This document shows positions 51,388 to 59,809 of a stretch of DNA of 64,000 nt, in pieces. A program made the translations under genes and the position numbers. This stretch comes from Phycisphaerales bacterium PN19_bin_20 (GTDB lineage Bacteria; Planctomycetota; Phycisphaerae; Phycisphaerales; UBA1924): positions 1 through 64,000 of the forward strand of contig JAJOLK010000013.1 of NCBI GenBank assembly GCA_021173225.1. The letters are read 5' to 3'. The notes under the pieces are model-generated. The model was not told the origin of the DNA, did no database searches, and worked only from the letters and a program-made list of their open reading frames with translations. The stretch's first letter is position 1; each line of letters begins with the position of its first letter.

Positions 51388-52370
51388 GTTGGACGCAAAA
51401 TGCTGCTCATTACATGAGGCGTGCAGTCATCCGGGTTATCTGTCTAGGCGCGGTCTTGTTCGCTTTGGGATGTGCGATCGGCGTGGTTGTTGCACAACTT
51501 GCCAATCACCGAGTGCGCACGCACGTGACACAGATCGGCGATCGGACATCTCGACCGAGCTTCAGTGGTGGTCAAGTCGAAGCGGGTCTCAGCGGATTGG
51601 GCGGGCTCGTCCGCCCAGACAGGCTTCCCCGAGACAGCACAGCCTACGCACAGACATACTTCTGGAGTTGGCGACGCGAGTGGCTCGGCAAGGGCTTGCT
51701 CACAAGAGGCGTAGAGGTTGTCACGAGCCAGCGCGTGAGCTATTCCGAGGCCTTACGTTGGGCGCAGCCTCCGGACGCGACCGTGCTGCCAGCAAGCGTG
51801 CCGACGTGGTCTGTCGCTGCGGAAGTTGATCCAGAGTTTGGTCCCGTTGACCTCTGGAGCGAGGTTCGATATGGCTGGCCGTGGCCCATCATCTCATCGC
51901 GAACAATGTTTACAGAAGCAACCAGCGAGGAGGCCAAACGCCTGACAACCAAGTATGGCGGCGTCAGCGCCACCGGAGGCGGACTGGCGGAAGGTGCGTT
52001 GCACCGCATCCAGCTCTACGGCGGGTTCTACTCGGATTGGTACCAGCGATGGTTTGGACATCCTGAGGGTAAAGTTGGCTTTCTGTCGGGCCGCGTCCTG
52101 CTCGGCAACCTCCTCAAATCCGGCGCGTTCTACGCCGTGTTGCTCTACCTGCTTTATCGCGCGGTCGCGATCGTGCCCTGGGCCTGGCGAGCGCCCCGCA
52201 AGCTGCGATCGTGGCACCGCCTTGGTCGCGGTCTTTGCGGCGCGTGCGCCTATAACCGCCGCGGGCTCACGCCCGACGCCCCCTGCCCCGAGTGCAACGC
52301 CGCCCCGCCGGGCGGACGCTCAGCCCGTGAATACCAGACAACCCTTCGTTCGGAGCCGGAGGCGAGGTGA
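51378..52370 (+). CDS. Membrane protein with C-terminal zinc ribbon (paralogue A)
   Basis: 330 residues, ATG 51378, overlapping the previous gene by 10 bases. Architecture: N-terminal membrane helix (AVIRVICLGAVLFALGCAIGVVVAQL), a periplasmic region of unknown fold, a second helix (GAFYAVLLYLLYRAVAIVPW, about 255-275), and a C-terminal zinc ribbon CGACAYNRRGLTPDAPCPECN. The same ribbon ends many membrane proteins in this bacterial group. It aligns with the next gene: both contain FGWPWP/YGWPWP, GTPNWYHRLFG/YSDWYQRWFG and GRVFLGNLL/GRVLLGNLL blocks. Function unknown. Confidence 0.75.
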   Translation: MPVSWTQNAAHYMRRAVIRVICLGAVLFALGCAIGVVVAQLANHRVRTHVTQIGDRTSRPSFSGGQVEAGLSGLGGLVRPDRLPRDSTAYAQTYFWSWRREWLGKGLLTRGVEVVTSQRVSYSEALRWAQPPDATVLPASVPTWSVAAEVDPEFGPVDLWSEVRYGWPWPIISSRTMFTEATSEEAKRLTTKYGGVSATGGGLAEGALHRIQLYGGFYSDWYQRWFGHPEGKVGFLSGRVLLGNLLKSGAFYAVLLYLLYRAVAIVPWAWRAPRKLRSWHRLGRGLCGACAYNRRGLTPDAPCPECNAAPPGGRSAREYQTTLRSEPEAR

Positions 52371-52399
52371 TCGCCGATTGGGGTCCGCTATGCCCGTGA
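52340..52399 (+). pseudogene. Vestigial 20-codon C-terminus of the Cys-rich secreted protein
   Basis: This stretch translates as NPSFGAGGEVIADWGPLCP plus stop, almost identical to the true C-terminus at 51328-51387 (NPSFGAGDEVIADWGPLCP). Of 60 bases 52 match. Eight differences touch seven codons, six silently. It has no start and follows directly on the end of the paralogue A gene, overlapping the start of paralogue B in the same way as the original pair overlaps. Confidence 0.85.
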
Positions 52400-53322
52400 G
52401 AACATCGCGCCTCGCAGATTCGCCCCGGCTCATCGCGATCGTCGTCAGCCGCTGCGCAAGCTTCTTGTGTGTCGCCTGCGCGTTCTTGGTCGTCGGCTGC
52501 GCGGTTGCCTACGCCATCGGGCTCGTCGGTTACTATCTGGCGGGGCCCAACCGCCCTGCCCGCGGCTCATTCGCGGAGCGACTCGTGCCCGGCCGGTTTG
52601 GAATAACAGGCTTCAGGGGCGGTATGAAGACCGCCACTCAGGAGCACGGCTGGCACTGGACGCTCAAAGAAGGGCTGCTCGCCAGCCGCGTAATCTCTAC
52701 GCCTATGACGCAGGCTCAATTTAATATCGCCACGGCCAACCTCAAGCCCACGGGGCCGCTCAAGCCCGACGTCTCTTACCGCGGTGATGTTCGTATCGTA
52801 TTATGGCCTCCACCTGCGTGGTCCATCGCCGCCGTCTCCTGTGCAGATGTTCGCGACATCCAAGGCTGGCAGTGGACCAACGAAGTCTTCGGCTGGCCCT
52901 GGCCGGTGCTTGGCCGATCACATCTTTTGTGGCCCGCACCTATCGCCGAGCGCCAAAGACGCGAGTTTCTTGAGGCTGAGACAGAGGTAGTAACTCCTAC
53001 GCTGGAACCCGGCATGGCTCCGTTGAGTGGTATGTTCATCGCGATACACGGAACGCCGAACTGGTACCACCGCCTGTTTGGTTCGCCCAACCGGCCCTTT
53101 CCAGGTCGCGTCTTCCTGGGCAACCTGCTCCGCTCTGGCGCGGCTTTGGGCGCGATACTCGCGGCGTTGTGGTACGCGCCGCGCGTAGTTCGCCGATCCG
53201 TCCTCACCGTGCGTGGCACTCTGCGGGCCCGCCGCGGGCTCTGCCCCGCCTGCGCCTACTGCCGCAAGGGGCTCGCTGCAGAGGCCCCCTGCCCCGAGTG
53301 TGGCAAGCTCGCCCGCGCATGA
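52390..53322 (+). CDS. Membrane protein with C-terminal zinc ribbon (paralogue B)
   Basis: 310 residues, ATG 52390, in the same overlapping arrangement with a WGPLCP tail as its neighbour. Membrane helix FLCVACAFLVVGCAVAYAIGLVGYYL, soluble middle with FGWPWPVLGRSHLLW and GTPNWYHRLFGSPNRPFPGRVFLGNLL, helix near 260-275 and a zinc ribbon CPACAYCRKGLAAEAPCPECG. It shares layout and motifs with paralogue A, indicating tandem duplication, though overall identity is only moderate. No recognised function. Confidence 0.78.
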   Translation: MPVRTSRLADSPRLIAIVVSRCASFLCVACAFLVVGCAVAYAIGLVGYYLAGPNRPARGSFAERLVPGRFGITGFRGGMKTATQEHGWHWTLKEGLLASRVISTPMTQAQFNIATANLKPTGPLKPDVSYRGDVRIVLWPPPAWSIAAVSCADVRDIQGWQWTNEVFGWPWPVLGRSHLLWPAPIAERQRREFLEAETEVVTPTLEPGMAPLSGMFIAIHGTPNWYHRLFGSPNRPFPGRVFLGNLLRSGAALGAILAALWYAPRVVRRSVLTVRGTLRARRGLCPACAYCRKGLAAEAPCPECGKLARA

Positions 53323-53421
53323 GAGCCAACTGATGCGGATGCGGCGCTGGGATCGCAACAACACTTGCGATCTCCAATCGCCGTCTGCGTGCTGTCCGCC
53401 CGCGCCTTCTTCGCGCGGGCC

Positions 53422-54885
53422 CTATCGCCCAGGTGCTGGCTTCGCCGGTGCCTTGACATTGACATCGGCCCCCGTCAGGCCAAGCACTGTGGCCAGGAAC
53501 GTGCGATCATCGAACCCGCGGCCTTCGCTGCTCGCCTCAGCAAACCGCACCACCACCATGTCAAACTGCGGCAGCACGTAAAGCCGCTGCTTGCCCAGCC
53601 CCGCCGCCATATAGAGCTTGACGGGCTTGCCGTCGGGCCCGTTGATTGCGCCCATTTGCGCCTCTTGATTCCGTTCGCGCAGCCGGGCCATCAGGCGCTC
53701 GCGCGCGGTCTCGCGCTCTTTACTACTGCGCACGTTGCCCGCTTCGTCCTTCGCGGGTTGAGCGCCTCTGCCCCCGCCACCGCCACCGGTATCGGCGAGG
53801 CCTGCACCATCACCGCCGCCTGCGCCATCACCTGCGCCATCACCTGCGCCATCACCTGCGCTGTTGCGCAGCCACCATGTCAGCCCGTACGAGGCGTTGG
53901 TCTTGCTTGGCACGAAGCACTCGGCCAGCAGCTCTGGTCGCAGCAACTGGCGCTTGACGCCGTCGGCGTCGGTCACGCTCCCGCCGTCAAGCACAAACTG
54001 CCCAAACTTGACCCACTCGCGGGCCGTGAGCATGCATCCGCCTGGCAGGTTGGGGTTGCCGGCGCGGTCCTTGCCGATCCGCGCTACGCCGATGCCGATG
54101 TCCTTGAAGACCCGCTGCTCCAGGTACGCCCCGGTGGTGGTGATCGCGCCGCCCTTGGCCGCCAGCTTGCGGTTCAGCAGCTCGCAGAACACGTAAAAGT
54201 GGCTCGGCCCGTACCGAAACTTTGTCCCCGGCTCAGTCACGCAGCTCAGCCCAAGCGCCGCCTTCGCCAGGTCCGCTGGCTGGTCTACCTTGGTGCGCCC
54301 TTCGATGCCCAGCCGCCGCTCACGGTCGCGCGCGCCAACACCCAACAGCCGCGAGCCGCCGCCGCTGCTCAGCACGCCGTCGCCAGACTCCAGGCCAGAG
54401 CTCAGGCTCAGCAGCTCGCGCACCGTGACCCTGCTCTTGCGCGGGTCGCTCTTCCACTCCGTCAGCGTCTCGCAGACGCGCTCATCAAGCGTCAGCAGCC
54501 CATCTTGCACGGCCATCATCGCCATCACGCCCGTAAAGCTCTTGGTCCCGCTCGCCAACGGGTGCGGCCGCGCCTCGCTCCAACCGTTGTCGTAGCGATC
54601 AAAGAGCCTCTTGCCCCCGCGCTGCACGAGTACGGCACGCCCGCCGTACTTGCTCGAATAGTCCGCCGCCGCGTCAAAGCGGGCCCGCTCAACCTCGGGC
54701 GTAATGCCCCCTTCGGACTGGCGGTTTGCGGGCTGGCTTGCCGCAGGCTGAACCTGCTGGTGCTGGGCTTGCTTGGGCTGGGCTTGCTTGGGCTTAGCGC
54801 TACCGACTGCCGTGGGCGCGAGGGCTAGCAGCGACGAGACCATCACCAAGCATGCCAGAACCAGTGGCGCGTAGATCGTGCGCAT
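53422..54885 (-). CDS. Secreted serine hydrolase, class C beta-lactamase family
   Basis: 487 residues from ATG 54885 (GGGAG 7 bases upstream). Signal peptide (MRTIYAPLVLACLVMVSSLLALAP), followed by a Gln/Pro-rich spacer, then the catalytic domain with the S-x-x-K motif SGTK at 112-115 (ASGTKSFTG), the tyrosine-containing RYGPSHFYVFCELL, and VTVRELLSLSSGLESGDG in between. Family members are penicillin-binding-protein-like esterases, peptidases or beta-lactamases. A low-complexity GDGAGDGAGDGAGGGDGAG insert, encoded by 12-base repeats (near 53820-53865), interrupts the C-terminal half. Substrate unknown. Monocistronic. Confidence 0.87.
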   Translation of the reverse strand: MRTIYAPLVLACLVMVSSLLALAPTAVGSAKPKQAQPKQAQHQQVQPAASQPANRQSEGGITPEVERARFDAAADYSSKYGGRAVLVQRGGKRLFDRYDNGWSEARPHPLASGTKSFTGVMAMMAVQDGLLTLDERVCETLTEWKSDPRKSRVTVRELLSLSSGLESGDGVLSSGGGSRLLGVGARDRERRLGIEGRTKVDQPADLAKAALGLSCVTEPGTKFRYGPSHFYVFCELLNRKLAAKGGAITTTGAYLEQRVFKDIGIGVARIGKDRAGNPNLPGGCMLTAREWVKFGQFVLDGGSVTDADGVKRQLLRPELLAECFVPSKTNASYGLTWWLRNSAGDGAGDGAGDGAGGGDGAGLADTGGGGGGRGAQPAKDEAGNVRSSKERETARERLMARLRERNQEAQMGAINGPDGKPVKLYMAAGLGKQRLYVLPQFDMVVVRFAEASSEGRGFDDRTFLATVLGLTGADVNVKAPAKPAPGR

Positions 54886-55124
54886 CGAGAAGCTCCCGTT
54901 CCGCAAGCGAGATCGCTTTGTGCGATGACACTCCCGGCCGCCACTAAACGCTCTCGTTGCCGGCTCATTGCCAGGCCCAGGTTTCGTATTAGGCTCAGAA
55001 GCTTGCCAGCACCGGTTTAACTTCCGCGGACCGCGCAGAACCAAACCTGCCAAGTGCCGTGGCATCAGGTGGATGTGCGAAGGCCCGCGCTCGAAGTGTT
55101 CGACCGCATCTCTTGCGGGTCGCC

Positions 55125-55601
55125 TTACGGGCAGCCAGCGGTGAACCGGCTAATAAAGACGATGATGTCGTCGGCGGTGAACTCGCCGTCGTTGCCGGGC
55201 ACCTGTCCGCTGCCAGCGATGTCGGCACGCGGATCGTTGGTCACGAACCAGCCGATGAAAACGATGATGTCGTCGGCCGTCAGCTCGCCATCGGGCCCGA
55301 CCTGCTGCCCGGCACCTGCGACGTCTGATGAGCCGCACTGGCGGAGCGCAAACGCGGGCCAGAAGCCGCCAGTCAGGGTGAAGCCGCCGCCAATGGAGGG
55401 CCCGCTAGCGTCGGCCTGCCCGATCGTGCCTGAGAGCGTAAAGCTTCCGCCGGTGGACGTCCCGCCGCCGCTGTCGATGGTGAACCAGTTGATGGCGAGC
55501 TGCGCCTGGGCCGCGCCAGCGGTCGCTCCGGCGACGACGGCAGCGATCAGCAGCGTGCGCGCAGAGACCAAAGAGCTGATTCGTGCGTTCGTCTGGGCCA
55601 T
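55125..55601 (-). CDS. Secreted dockerin-like protein (two repeats)
   Basis: 158 residues, ATG 55601 with GAGGTG 7 bases upstream. Sec signal peptide (basic start, LLIAAVVAGATAGAAQAQ), a short beta-rich domain (INWFTIDSGGGTSTGGSFTLSGTIGQADASGPSIGGGFTLTGGFWPAF), then two copies of DVAGxGxxVGPDGELTADDIIVFI..WF (residues about 95-155). This C-terminal module matches the end of the ELW-repeat protein. Each copy has the calcium-loop-like D.x.GELTADD signature. Such proteins may attach to a common surface structure or be handled by a dedicated secretion route. A good promoter lies upstream. Confidence 0.88.
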   Translation of the reverse strand: MAQTNARISSLVSARTLLIAAVVAGATAGAAQAQLAINWFTIDSGGGTSTGGSFTLSGTIGQADASGPSIGGGFTLTGGFWPAFALRQCGSSDVAGAGQQVGPDGELTADDIIVFIGWFVTNDPRADIAGSGQVPGNDGEFTADDIIVFISRFTAGCP

Positions 55602-55619
55602 GGGTCACACCTCGCCAAC

Positions 55620-55648
55620 AGTCTAATGGCTTAGACGCGCGACCGCAA
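55620..55648 (-). promoter_or_regulatory. Candidate promoter of the dockerin-like gene
   Basis: TTGCGG (55648-55643) and TAGACT (55625-55620) with exactly 17 bases between. The leader would be only about 12 bases, just enough to hold the GAGGTG ribosome site. Confidence 0.45.
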
Positions 55649-55829
55649 GCGAAATTCTGGCAAGTTTTCCGGGCCCCCCCGAGGCGAGCCCGTACATGGA
55701 CCAAAAGCTCGGTTCTCGGCCCTCAGCCGGCACCCAGCCCGGCACCCAGCCCGGCGCCCACGTCACCCACGGCCCCCGTAGCGAAGCACCAGCCCCCGCC
55801 GCCGGTTGCCCGCATAAACTCCGCCCGCC

Positions 55830-55916
55830 GGTGAGGTGGCTGAGCGGTTGAAAGCAGCAGACTTGAAATCTGCCATGGGCCTCGGTCCATCGGGAGTTCG
55901 AATCTCCCCCTCACCG
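55830..55916 (+). tRNA. tRNA-Ser (anticodon UGA)
   Basis: 87 bases. Acceptor GGTGAGG (55830-55836) pairs with CCTCACC (55909-55915), discriminator G916. Anticodon stem GCAGA/TCTGC (55857-55861 and 55869-55873) with TGA at 55864-55866. A long variable arm (CATGGGCCTCGGTCCATCGG in outline) and the T-arm GAGTTCGAATCTC complete a serine tRNA. CCA is not encoded. Confidence 0.97.
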
Positions 55917-56016
55917 CTTGGCCTTGAACAGCCCGTGCGTCCGCACGACACGCCTCGCGCGTGCACACACGCCCCGCGCGTATTCTCGCGTGCTCACACG
56001 CCCCGCGTGCTCTCAA

Positions 56017-56065
56017 GCGCGGTCAAGGGTGGGCACCCATACTCCCGCGCGCTCAAGGGTGGGCA
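56017..56065. repeat. Direct 19-base repeat near the MATE gene end
   Basis: GCGCGGTCAAGGGTGGGCA (56017-56035) and GCGCGCTCAAGGGTGGGCA (56047-56065), 18 of 19 identical and 30 bases apart. The second copy covers the MATE stop codon. Upstream, GCGTGCNCACACGCCCCGCG-like words also repeat. Confidence 0.75.
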
Positions 56066-57522
56066 TCGCCCGTTTGCACAAGCTTGATCTTCTTCCACGC
56101 CCCGCGCCAGAAGCGGTACCCGGCCCAGAGCCCAAACACGATGATGTACACCGCCGCCGCGATCCACGGGCCCACGGCCCCAAGCCCCGGCAGCGCGTGC
56201 ACCATCACCAGCCCCAGCCCGATGATCAGAGTCCAAGCCAAGATCATCGTCACCACCCCGGGCACCACCGTGTCACCCGCCCCGCGCAGCGCCCCGACCA
56301 GTGAGATTCCCAGCGCGTCAAAGAGCTGGAAGCACGCCGCCACCACCATGATCCACGACCCGATCCGCACGATCTCCGCCGTCGTCGCCGGGTCGGTCCG
56401 CTCATCGATCAACAGCCCCACCAGCGGCTCGCGGAAGACGGCCATCACCAGCGCGCAGCACGCCATGTAGCCCATCGCCAGCTTCACGCCCAGCCACGCC
56501 CGCCGCGCCGCCAGCTCAGGGTCGCCAGCGCCCATCGCCTTCCCCACCATCGCCGTGATCGCAAAGCTGATCCCCACCGCCGGCATAAAGCTCATGTGCA
56601 TGTACCGCAGCACAATCCAGCTCGCGGCGTTGTGGTTGATCCCAAAGCTGCCCACCAGTCCCGACATAAATAGCGCCCAGCAGATCATCTCGTTGCCGTG
56701 CATCAGCGCCGGCGCCCACCCCGCCTTGAACAGCTCTTTCAATCGCACCACGCTGGGGCGCCACGCGCCGCGCGTGCCAAGCTCAGCGTTCAGCCGCGGG
56801 CCCAAGAAAAGGCACAGCGGGATCACCAGCTCGACCGCCGTCCCGATGACCGTCGCGATCGCCGCACCCTGCACGCCCAGCTTTGGCACTCCCAGCGGCT
56901 CGCTGCCGTAGATCAGCAGGTAGTTTGCGACCAGGTTAGTCAGGTTCCCCGCGATCGCTGCCACCAGCACGACCCGCGGGCGGTGCAGCCCGTAGAAGAA
57001 CTGCGACAGCGTCCGCGCGCACATCGTGATCACCGCGCCGTACAGCAGTACCTGCCCGTAGTCCGCTGCCAGCGCGATCATCCGCCCATCGACCGGACTG
57101 ACCGCCCCGTCAGCCCCGCGCGTTGACAGCAGCGCCGACTGGAACCGCAAGAACGGCTCATACCACACCGCCAGCGGCACCAGTATCAGCGCCCACAACC
57201 CCGACAGCCACAGCGCGTTCCACGCGTACGCCGGTGCCTTTTGCGCCTGGCCCGCGCCAAGATGCTGGCTCACAAACGTGTTGACCATCCCCGTAACGCC
57301 CATCGCAATCGACAGCGCCGTCCATGCCCACACCCCGCCGTTGCCCGCCGCCGCCACGTACACCGGGTCCGCCGGCGTGATCCTCGAAACCATCAACGTG
57401 TCCACGAACTGCATGACCGTGTAGCTGGTCATCGTCGCAATCGACGGCGCCGCGATCGCCAGCAGGTCTCGCAGCGGGCGCTCGACCGCCGCCCCGACTG
57501 GTTTGACCGCTGGCACACTCAT
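56053..57522 (-). CDS. MATE family efflux transporter
   Basis: 489 residues from ATG 57522 (AAGGGG upstream). Twelve hydrophobic segments in two bundles, beginning IAAPSIATMTSYTVMQFVDTLMVSRI and followed by GNGGVWAWTALSIAMGVTGMVNTFVSQHLGAG, the latter being the conserved MATE region 2. Na+- or H+-coupled exporter of drugs or metabolites. The cytoplasmic C-terminus AYRFWRGAWKKIKLVQTGDAHP is basic. Length is typical of MATE proteins (450-500). Substrate cannot be inferred. Confidence 0.92.
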   Translation of the reverse strand: MSVPAVKPVGAAVERPLRDLLAIAAPSIATMTSYTVMQFVDTLMVSRITPADPVYVAAAGNGGVWAWTALSIAMGVTGMVNTFVSQHLGAGQAQKAPAYAWNALWLSGLWALILVPLAVWYEPFLRFQSALLSTRGADGAVSPVDGRMIALAADYGQVLLYGAVITMCARTLSQFFYGLHRPRVVLVAAIAGNLTNLVANYLLIYGSEPLGVPKLGVQGAAIATVIGTAVELVIPLCLFLGPRLNAELGTRGAWRPSVVRLKELFKAGWAPALMHGNEMICWALFMSGLVGSFGINHNAASWIVLRYMHMSFMPAVGISFAITAMVGKAMGAGDPELAARRAWLGVKLAMGYMACCALVMAVFREPLVGLLIDERTDPATTAEIVRIGSWIMVVAACFQLFDALGISLVGALRGAGDTVVPGVVTMILAWTLIIGLGLVMVHALPGLGAVGPWIAAAVYIIVFGLWAGYRFWRGAWKKIKLVQTGDAHP

Positions 57523-57655
57523 CCAACACCCCTTGCCCACGCCCGCACACCAGCCACGCCCGCACACCAGCCACGCCGCGCCGCGCTTTCACGCGAGCCC
57601 AGATGCTACGCACCGAGCCCCGCGCGTCCTAGCCCTAGGCGCTCGCTGCGCGCAA

Positions 57656-57696
57656 CAAACAGGCCCGCCCCCACGCCGGGAGCGGGCCCTTGTTTG
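57656..57696 (-). terminator. Strong hairpin terminator after mscL
   Basis: CAAACA and GGCCCGC (57656-57668) pair with GCGGGCC and TGTTTG (57682-57696, with a 2-base bulge). Read on the minus strand, the GC stem ends in TGTTTGTTG. It lies 51 bases after the mscL stop codon and upstream of the MATE gene, and could act in both directions. Confidence 0.75.
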
Positions 57697-57746
57697 GTAA
57701 ACCAGCAAAGCACAAACCTCGCGAGCCAAGCTAGGCAGGCCGAGCC

Positions 57747-58184
57747 TTACCGGCTCCTGAGCAGGTCGCGGATCTCCGCCAGCAGCACCTGGTCCTTCGT
57801 CGGCGGGGGCGGGAGGGCCGGCGCCGCCACGGGCGCGGCCTCAAACCGCCTCTTCGCCTCGTTGAACGCCTTGATCACCAGGAACAGCACGAACGCCAGG
57901 ATCAAGAAGTTGATCGAGACGGTTACGAAGTTGCCCCACGCCAGCACGGCGCCGGCCTTGCGCGCGTCCTCAAGCCCAAGCCCGCTCTTGACCGCGTCGC
58001 TCAGCGGGAAGTACAGGTTCTTGAAGTCCACGTCACCTACCACCTTGCCCACAACGGGCATGATGATGTCACTGATCATCGAATCGACGATCTTCCCAAA
58101 TGCACCGCCGATGATCACGCCAACGGCCATGTCAAGCACGTTGCCCTTGAGCGCGAACGCCTTGAACTCAGCGACAAACCCCAT
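57747..58184 (-). CDS. mscL: Large-conductance mechanosensitive channel
   Basis: 145 residues from ATG 58184 (AAAGGAG 7 bases upstream), normal for MscL. Opens under membrane tension to release solutes after osmotic downshock. N-terminal helix S1 (MGFVAEFKAFALKGNVLDMAVGVIIGGAFGKIVDSMISDIIMPVVG) is nearly invariant in MscL. A second helix (NFVTVSINFLILAFVLFLVIKAFN) and a C-terminal Pro-rich linker plus coiled-coil DQVLLAEIRDLL follow. A periplasmic loop (LYFPLSDAVKSGLGLEDARKAGAVLAWG) lies between. Monocistronic, followed by a hairpin terminator. Confidence 0.96.
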   Translation of the reverse strand: MGFVAEFKAFALKGNVLDMAVGVIIGGAFGKIVDSMISDIIMPVVGKVVGDVDFKNLYFPLSDAVKSGLGLEDARKAGAVLAWGNFVTVSINFLILAFVLFLVIKAFNEAKRRFEAAPVAAPALPPPPTKDQVLLAEIRDLLRSR

Positions 58185-58241
58185 ATCCAGCTCCTTTGCA
58201 GTGCGCGACGCCCCGAGGCCCGCCGCACGAGGTGAGAACAA

Positions 58242-59099
58242 TCAGAACGTGAACGCGATGGTCACGAAGTAGTCAAGGTCGTTCTTGTTCGCAGGCTTCT
58301 GCGTCGTGTGGTCGTAGCGGTTGGTCGCGCCCAGCTTCAGCAGCATGTTCAGCTCAGGATCAACCACCACCTCCAGCCCCCCGCTCGTTACGTGCCGGTA
58401 CTCGGGCCAGTCCTTCAGCGAGGGGTACAGGTCAAAGGTGATGAACCCGCTGGTCCGCTGCGAGAACTTGTGCTTGAGGTCAAAGCCAAGGTCCAGCTCG
58501 GTGTTCCACTCTTCCTTCGCCAGCTTGCCGGTCTCGTACGAGCCGCCCAAGCCCACACGCAGCTTGAACATCGTCGTCTCGCTCTCGATCACCGTGTACG
58601 ACGGGCCAGCGAACGCCGACCACCGCCACTGCCAGGGCTGAAACTCGTCGTACTCGGCCTTGACGATCCCGAAAAACCCCCATGGCTTGGTCAGAACCCA
58701 GTCGTTCCGCAGGCTCGCCTCGCCGCGGCTCTTGGTTGTCTTGTCCTCGCTCCGCCCCAGCGAGTACGAAGCGCTCGCCACCGTCGTCATGTCCGCGGCC
58801 TCGCGCGTGGTCCCCAGCGCGGCACGCGCGTTGAGGCTCTGGCTGTTGCCCTCAGACCCGTTCAAACCCAGCTCTACCGAACGCTTCCAGCCGCGCCAGA
58901 AGTTAGCCGTGTCCGTGCTCTGGATCTTCGCCGGAGGTGCTGCCGCCGGCCTATTCTGCAAAGAAGCCGCCATCGCGACCGCCTCGGCCGTGTTGAGCGC
59001 CAGCGTCCCAGCGCCGACCTCTGCCCGGGCCGCATCGGCCAGGCCTATCAACGCCAGCAGTCCTGTCGTCCCGATCTTCGCCGCCGTCGAGTTGCTCAT
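58242..59099 (-). CDS. DUF481 family outer-membrane protein
   Basis: 285 residues, ATG 59099. Sec signal (about 1-26, ending ARAEVGAGTLA). The rest is a chain of amphipathic beta strands, with WKRSVELGLNGSEGNSQSLNARAALGTTREA, RGEASLRNDWVLTKPWGFFGIVKAEYDEFQPW and FAGPSYTVIESETTMFKLRVGLGGSYETG, ending FVTIAFTF, the terminal Phe typical of outer-membrane barrels. DUF481 (YdiY-like) proteins occur in Gram-negative outer membranes, some induced by acid. Role here unknown. Together with mscL and the TolC-like protein it implies a Gram-negative-type envelope. Confidence 0.9.
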   Translation of the reverse strand: MSNSTAAKIGTTGLLALIGLADAARAEVGAGTLALNTAEAVAMAASLQNRPAAAPPAKIQSTDTANFWRGWKRSVELGLNGSEGNSQSLNARAALGTTREAADMTTVASASYSLGRSEDKTTKSRGEASLRNDWVLTKPWGFFGIVKAEYDEFQPWQWRWSAFAGPSYTVIESETTMFKLRVGLGGSYETGKLAKEEWNTELDLGFDLKHKFSQRTSGFITFDLYPSLKDWPEYRHVTSGGLEVVVDPELNMLLKLGATNRYDHTTQKPANKNDLDYFVTIAFTF

Positions 59100-59152
59100 C
59101 GATCGTTCGCTTTCTTCAGAGTGGTTGTTCGGTCTGTGGTGAGATAGCCGCG

Positions 59153-59158
59153 AGTATA
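59153..59158 (-). promoter_or_regulatory. Candidate -10 box of the DUF481 gene
   Basis: TATACT on the minus strand 54-59 bases upstream of the start codon. No convincing -35 element at 16-18 bases. Confidence 0.3.
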
Positions 59159-59227
59159 ACCGCGCGATAGCCCACTCGCCTGGGTGTCGGGCAAGAAGGA
59201 AAACTTCCGGCTTTTACTATCTTAAGT

Positions 59228-59653
59228 TCAGGGCCTGCGGACGCGTACGTTCCGCCGCCCTTGGCCGTCATCAACGGGGTCTGAGCCCACGTTTGAAGCC
59301 CACGCTGAGCCCGCGCGAACCTGTGCCGAACGAGGCGCTCTTGTGCCGCCACGCCCAAGCGCCCTTGCCAACATCACCGGCAACCCGAGGGTCACCAGCA
59401 GCACCACCCGGAACAGTAGGTACACCACCAGCAGCGCGATTGCCACCGGCACCGCCACCGCGATCACCGCCACCAGCATTACGAAGATCGCCAGCCCCGC
59501 CAGCCGCCGCAAAACCAGACTGCCACCACCACCACCACCACCTCTGCCGCCACGTCCACCACCAGGGCCACCGCCAACAGCGCGGCGAGCACCACCCGGG
59601 CCGTCACCGGTCCAGCCTTCATCCGCACGACCTGTCATTACGCTCGGCAACAT
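59228..59653 (-). CDS. Small membrane protein of unknown function
   Basis: 141 residues from ATG 59653 (alternative ATG 59638); longer upstream starts are excluded because they would overlap the SRP RNA gene. A Gly/Arg-rich stretch ([18 protein letters not shown]) is followed by two closely spaced hydrophobic helices (LAGLAIFVMLVAVIAVAVPVAIALLVVYLLF and RVVLLVTLGLPVMLARAL), giving a hairpin in the membrane, then a basic tail. No family recognised. The Gly-rich segment and weak ribosome site leave some doubt that it is translated. Confidence 0.45.
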   Translation of the reverse strand: MLPSVMTGRADEGWTGDGPGGARRAVGGGPGGGRGGRGGGGGGGSLVLRRLAGLAIFVMLVAVIAVAVPVAIALLVVYLLFRVVLLVTLGLPVMLARALGRGGTRAPRSAQVRAGSAWASNVGSDPVDDGQGRRNVRVRRP

Positions 59654-59678
59654 CACGCTGCGCCCAACCACACCCCAC

Positions 59679-59799
59679 GCCCCACGATCGACGGCCAGGA
59701 CACCGATGGCCCGGCAACGTCGCTTATGGCTGCTGCGGTCAGGCTCTGACCAGGTTCGCGGCTCCACCGTTCACCAGGCCCGGCCGTCGATCACAGGGC
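59679..59799 (-). ncRNA. ffs: Signal recognition particle RNA (4.5S-type)
   Basis: About 121 bases. The ends pair in a continuous 18-base-pair helix: GCCCTGTGATCGACGGCC at the 5' side with GGCCGTCGATCGTGGGGC at the 3' side, with an 11-base-pair perfect core. The conserved domain IV sequence is present: CGAACCTGGTCAGAGC..CGCAGCAGCCATAAG, i.e. the GGTCAG and AGCAGCC blocks that bind the SRP protein Ffh. Unlike the standard GGAA tetraloop, the apex reads AGCCTGACCGC, a variant loop. The promoter box TAGAAT stands 10 bases before the 5' end. It lies next to the PP2C gene, not beside dnaX as in some bacteria. Confidence 0.85.
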
Positions 59800-59809
59800 G
59801 TGAGCCGTC

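Noticed and set aside
54904..54917. AAGCGA-GA-TCGCTT palindrome upstream of the serine hydrolase
   Set aside because: Six-base arms are expected by chance at this density, and it has no clear relation to promoter elements.
59654..59767. Upstream extension of the small membrane protein to 59767
   Set aside because: The extension would run through the SRP RNA gene and has no protein-like composition; starts at 59653 or 59638 are preferred.
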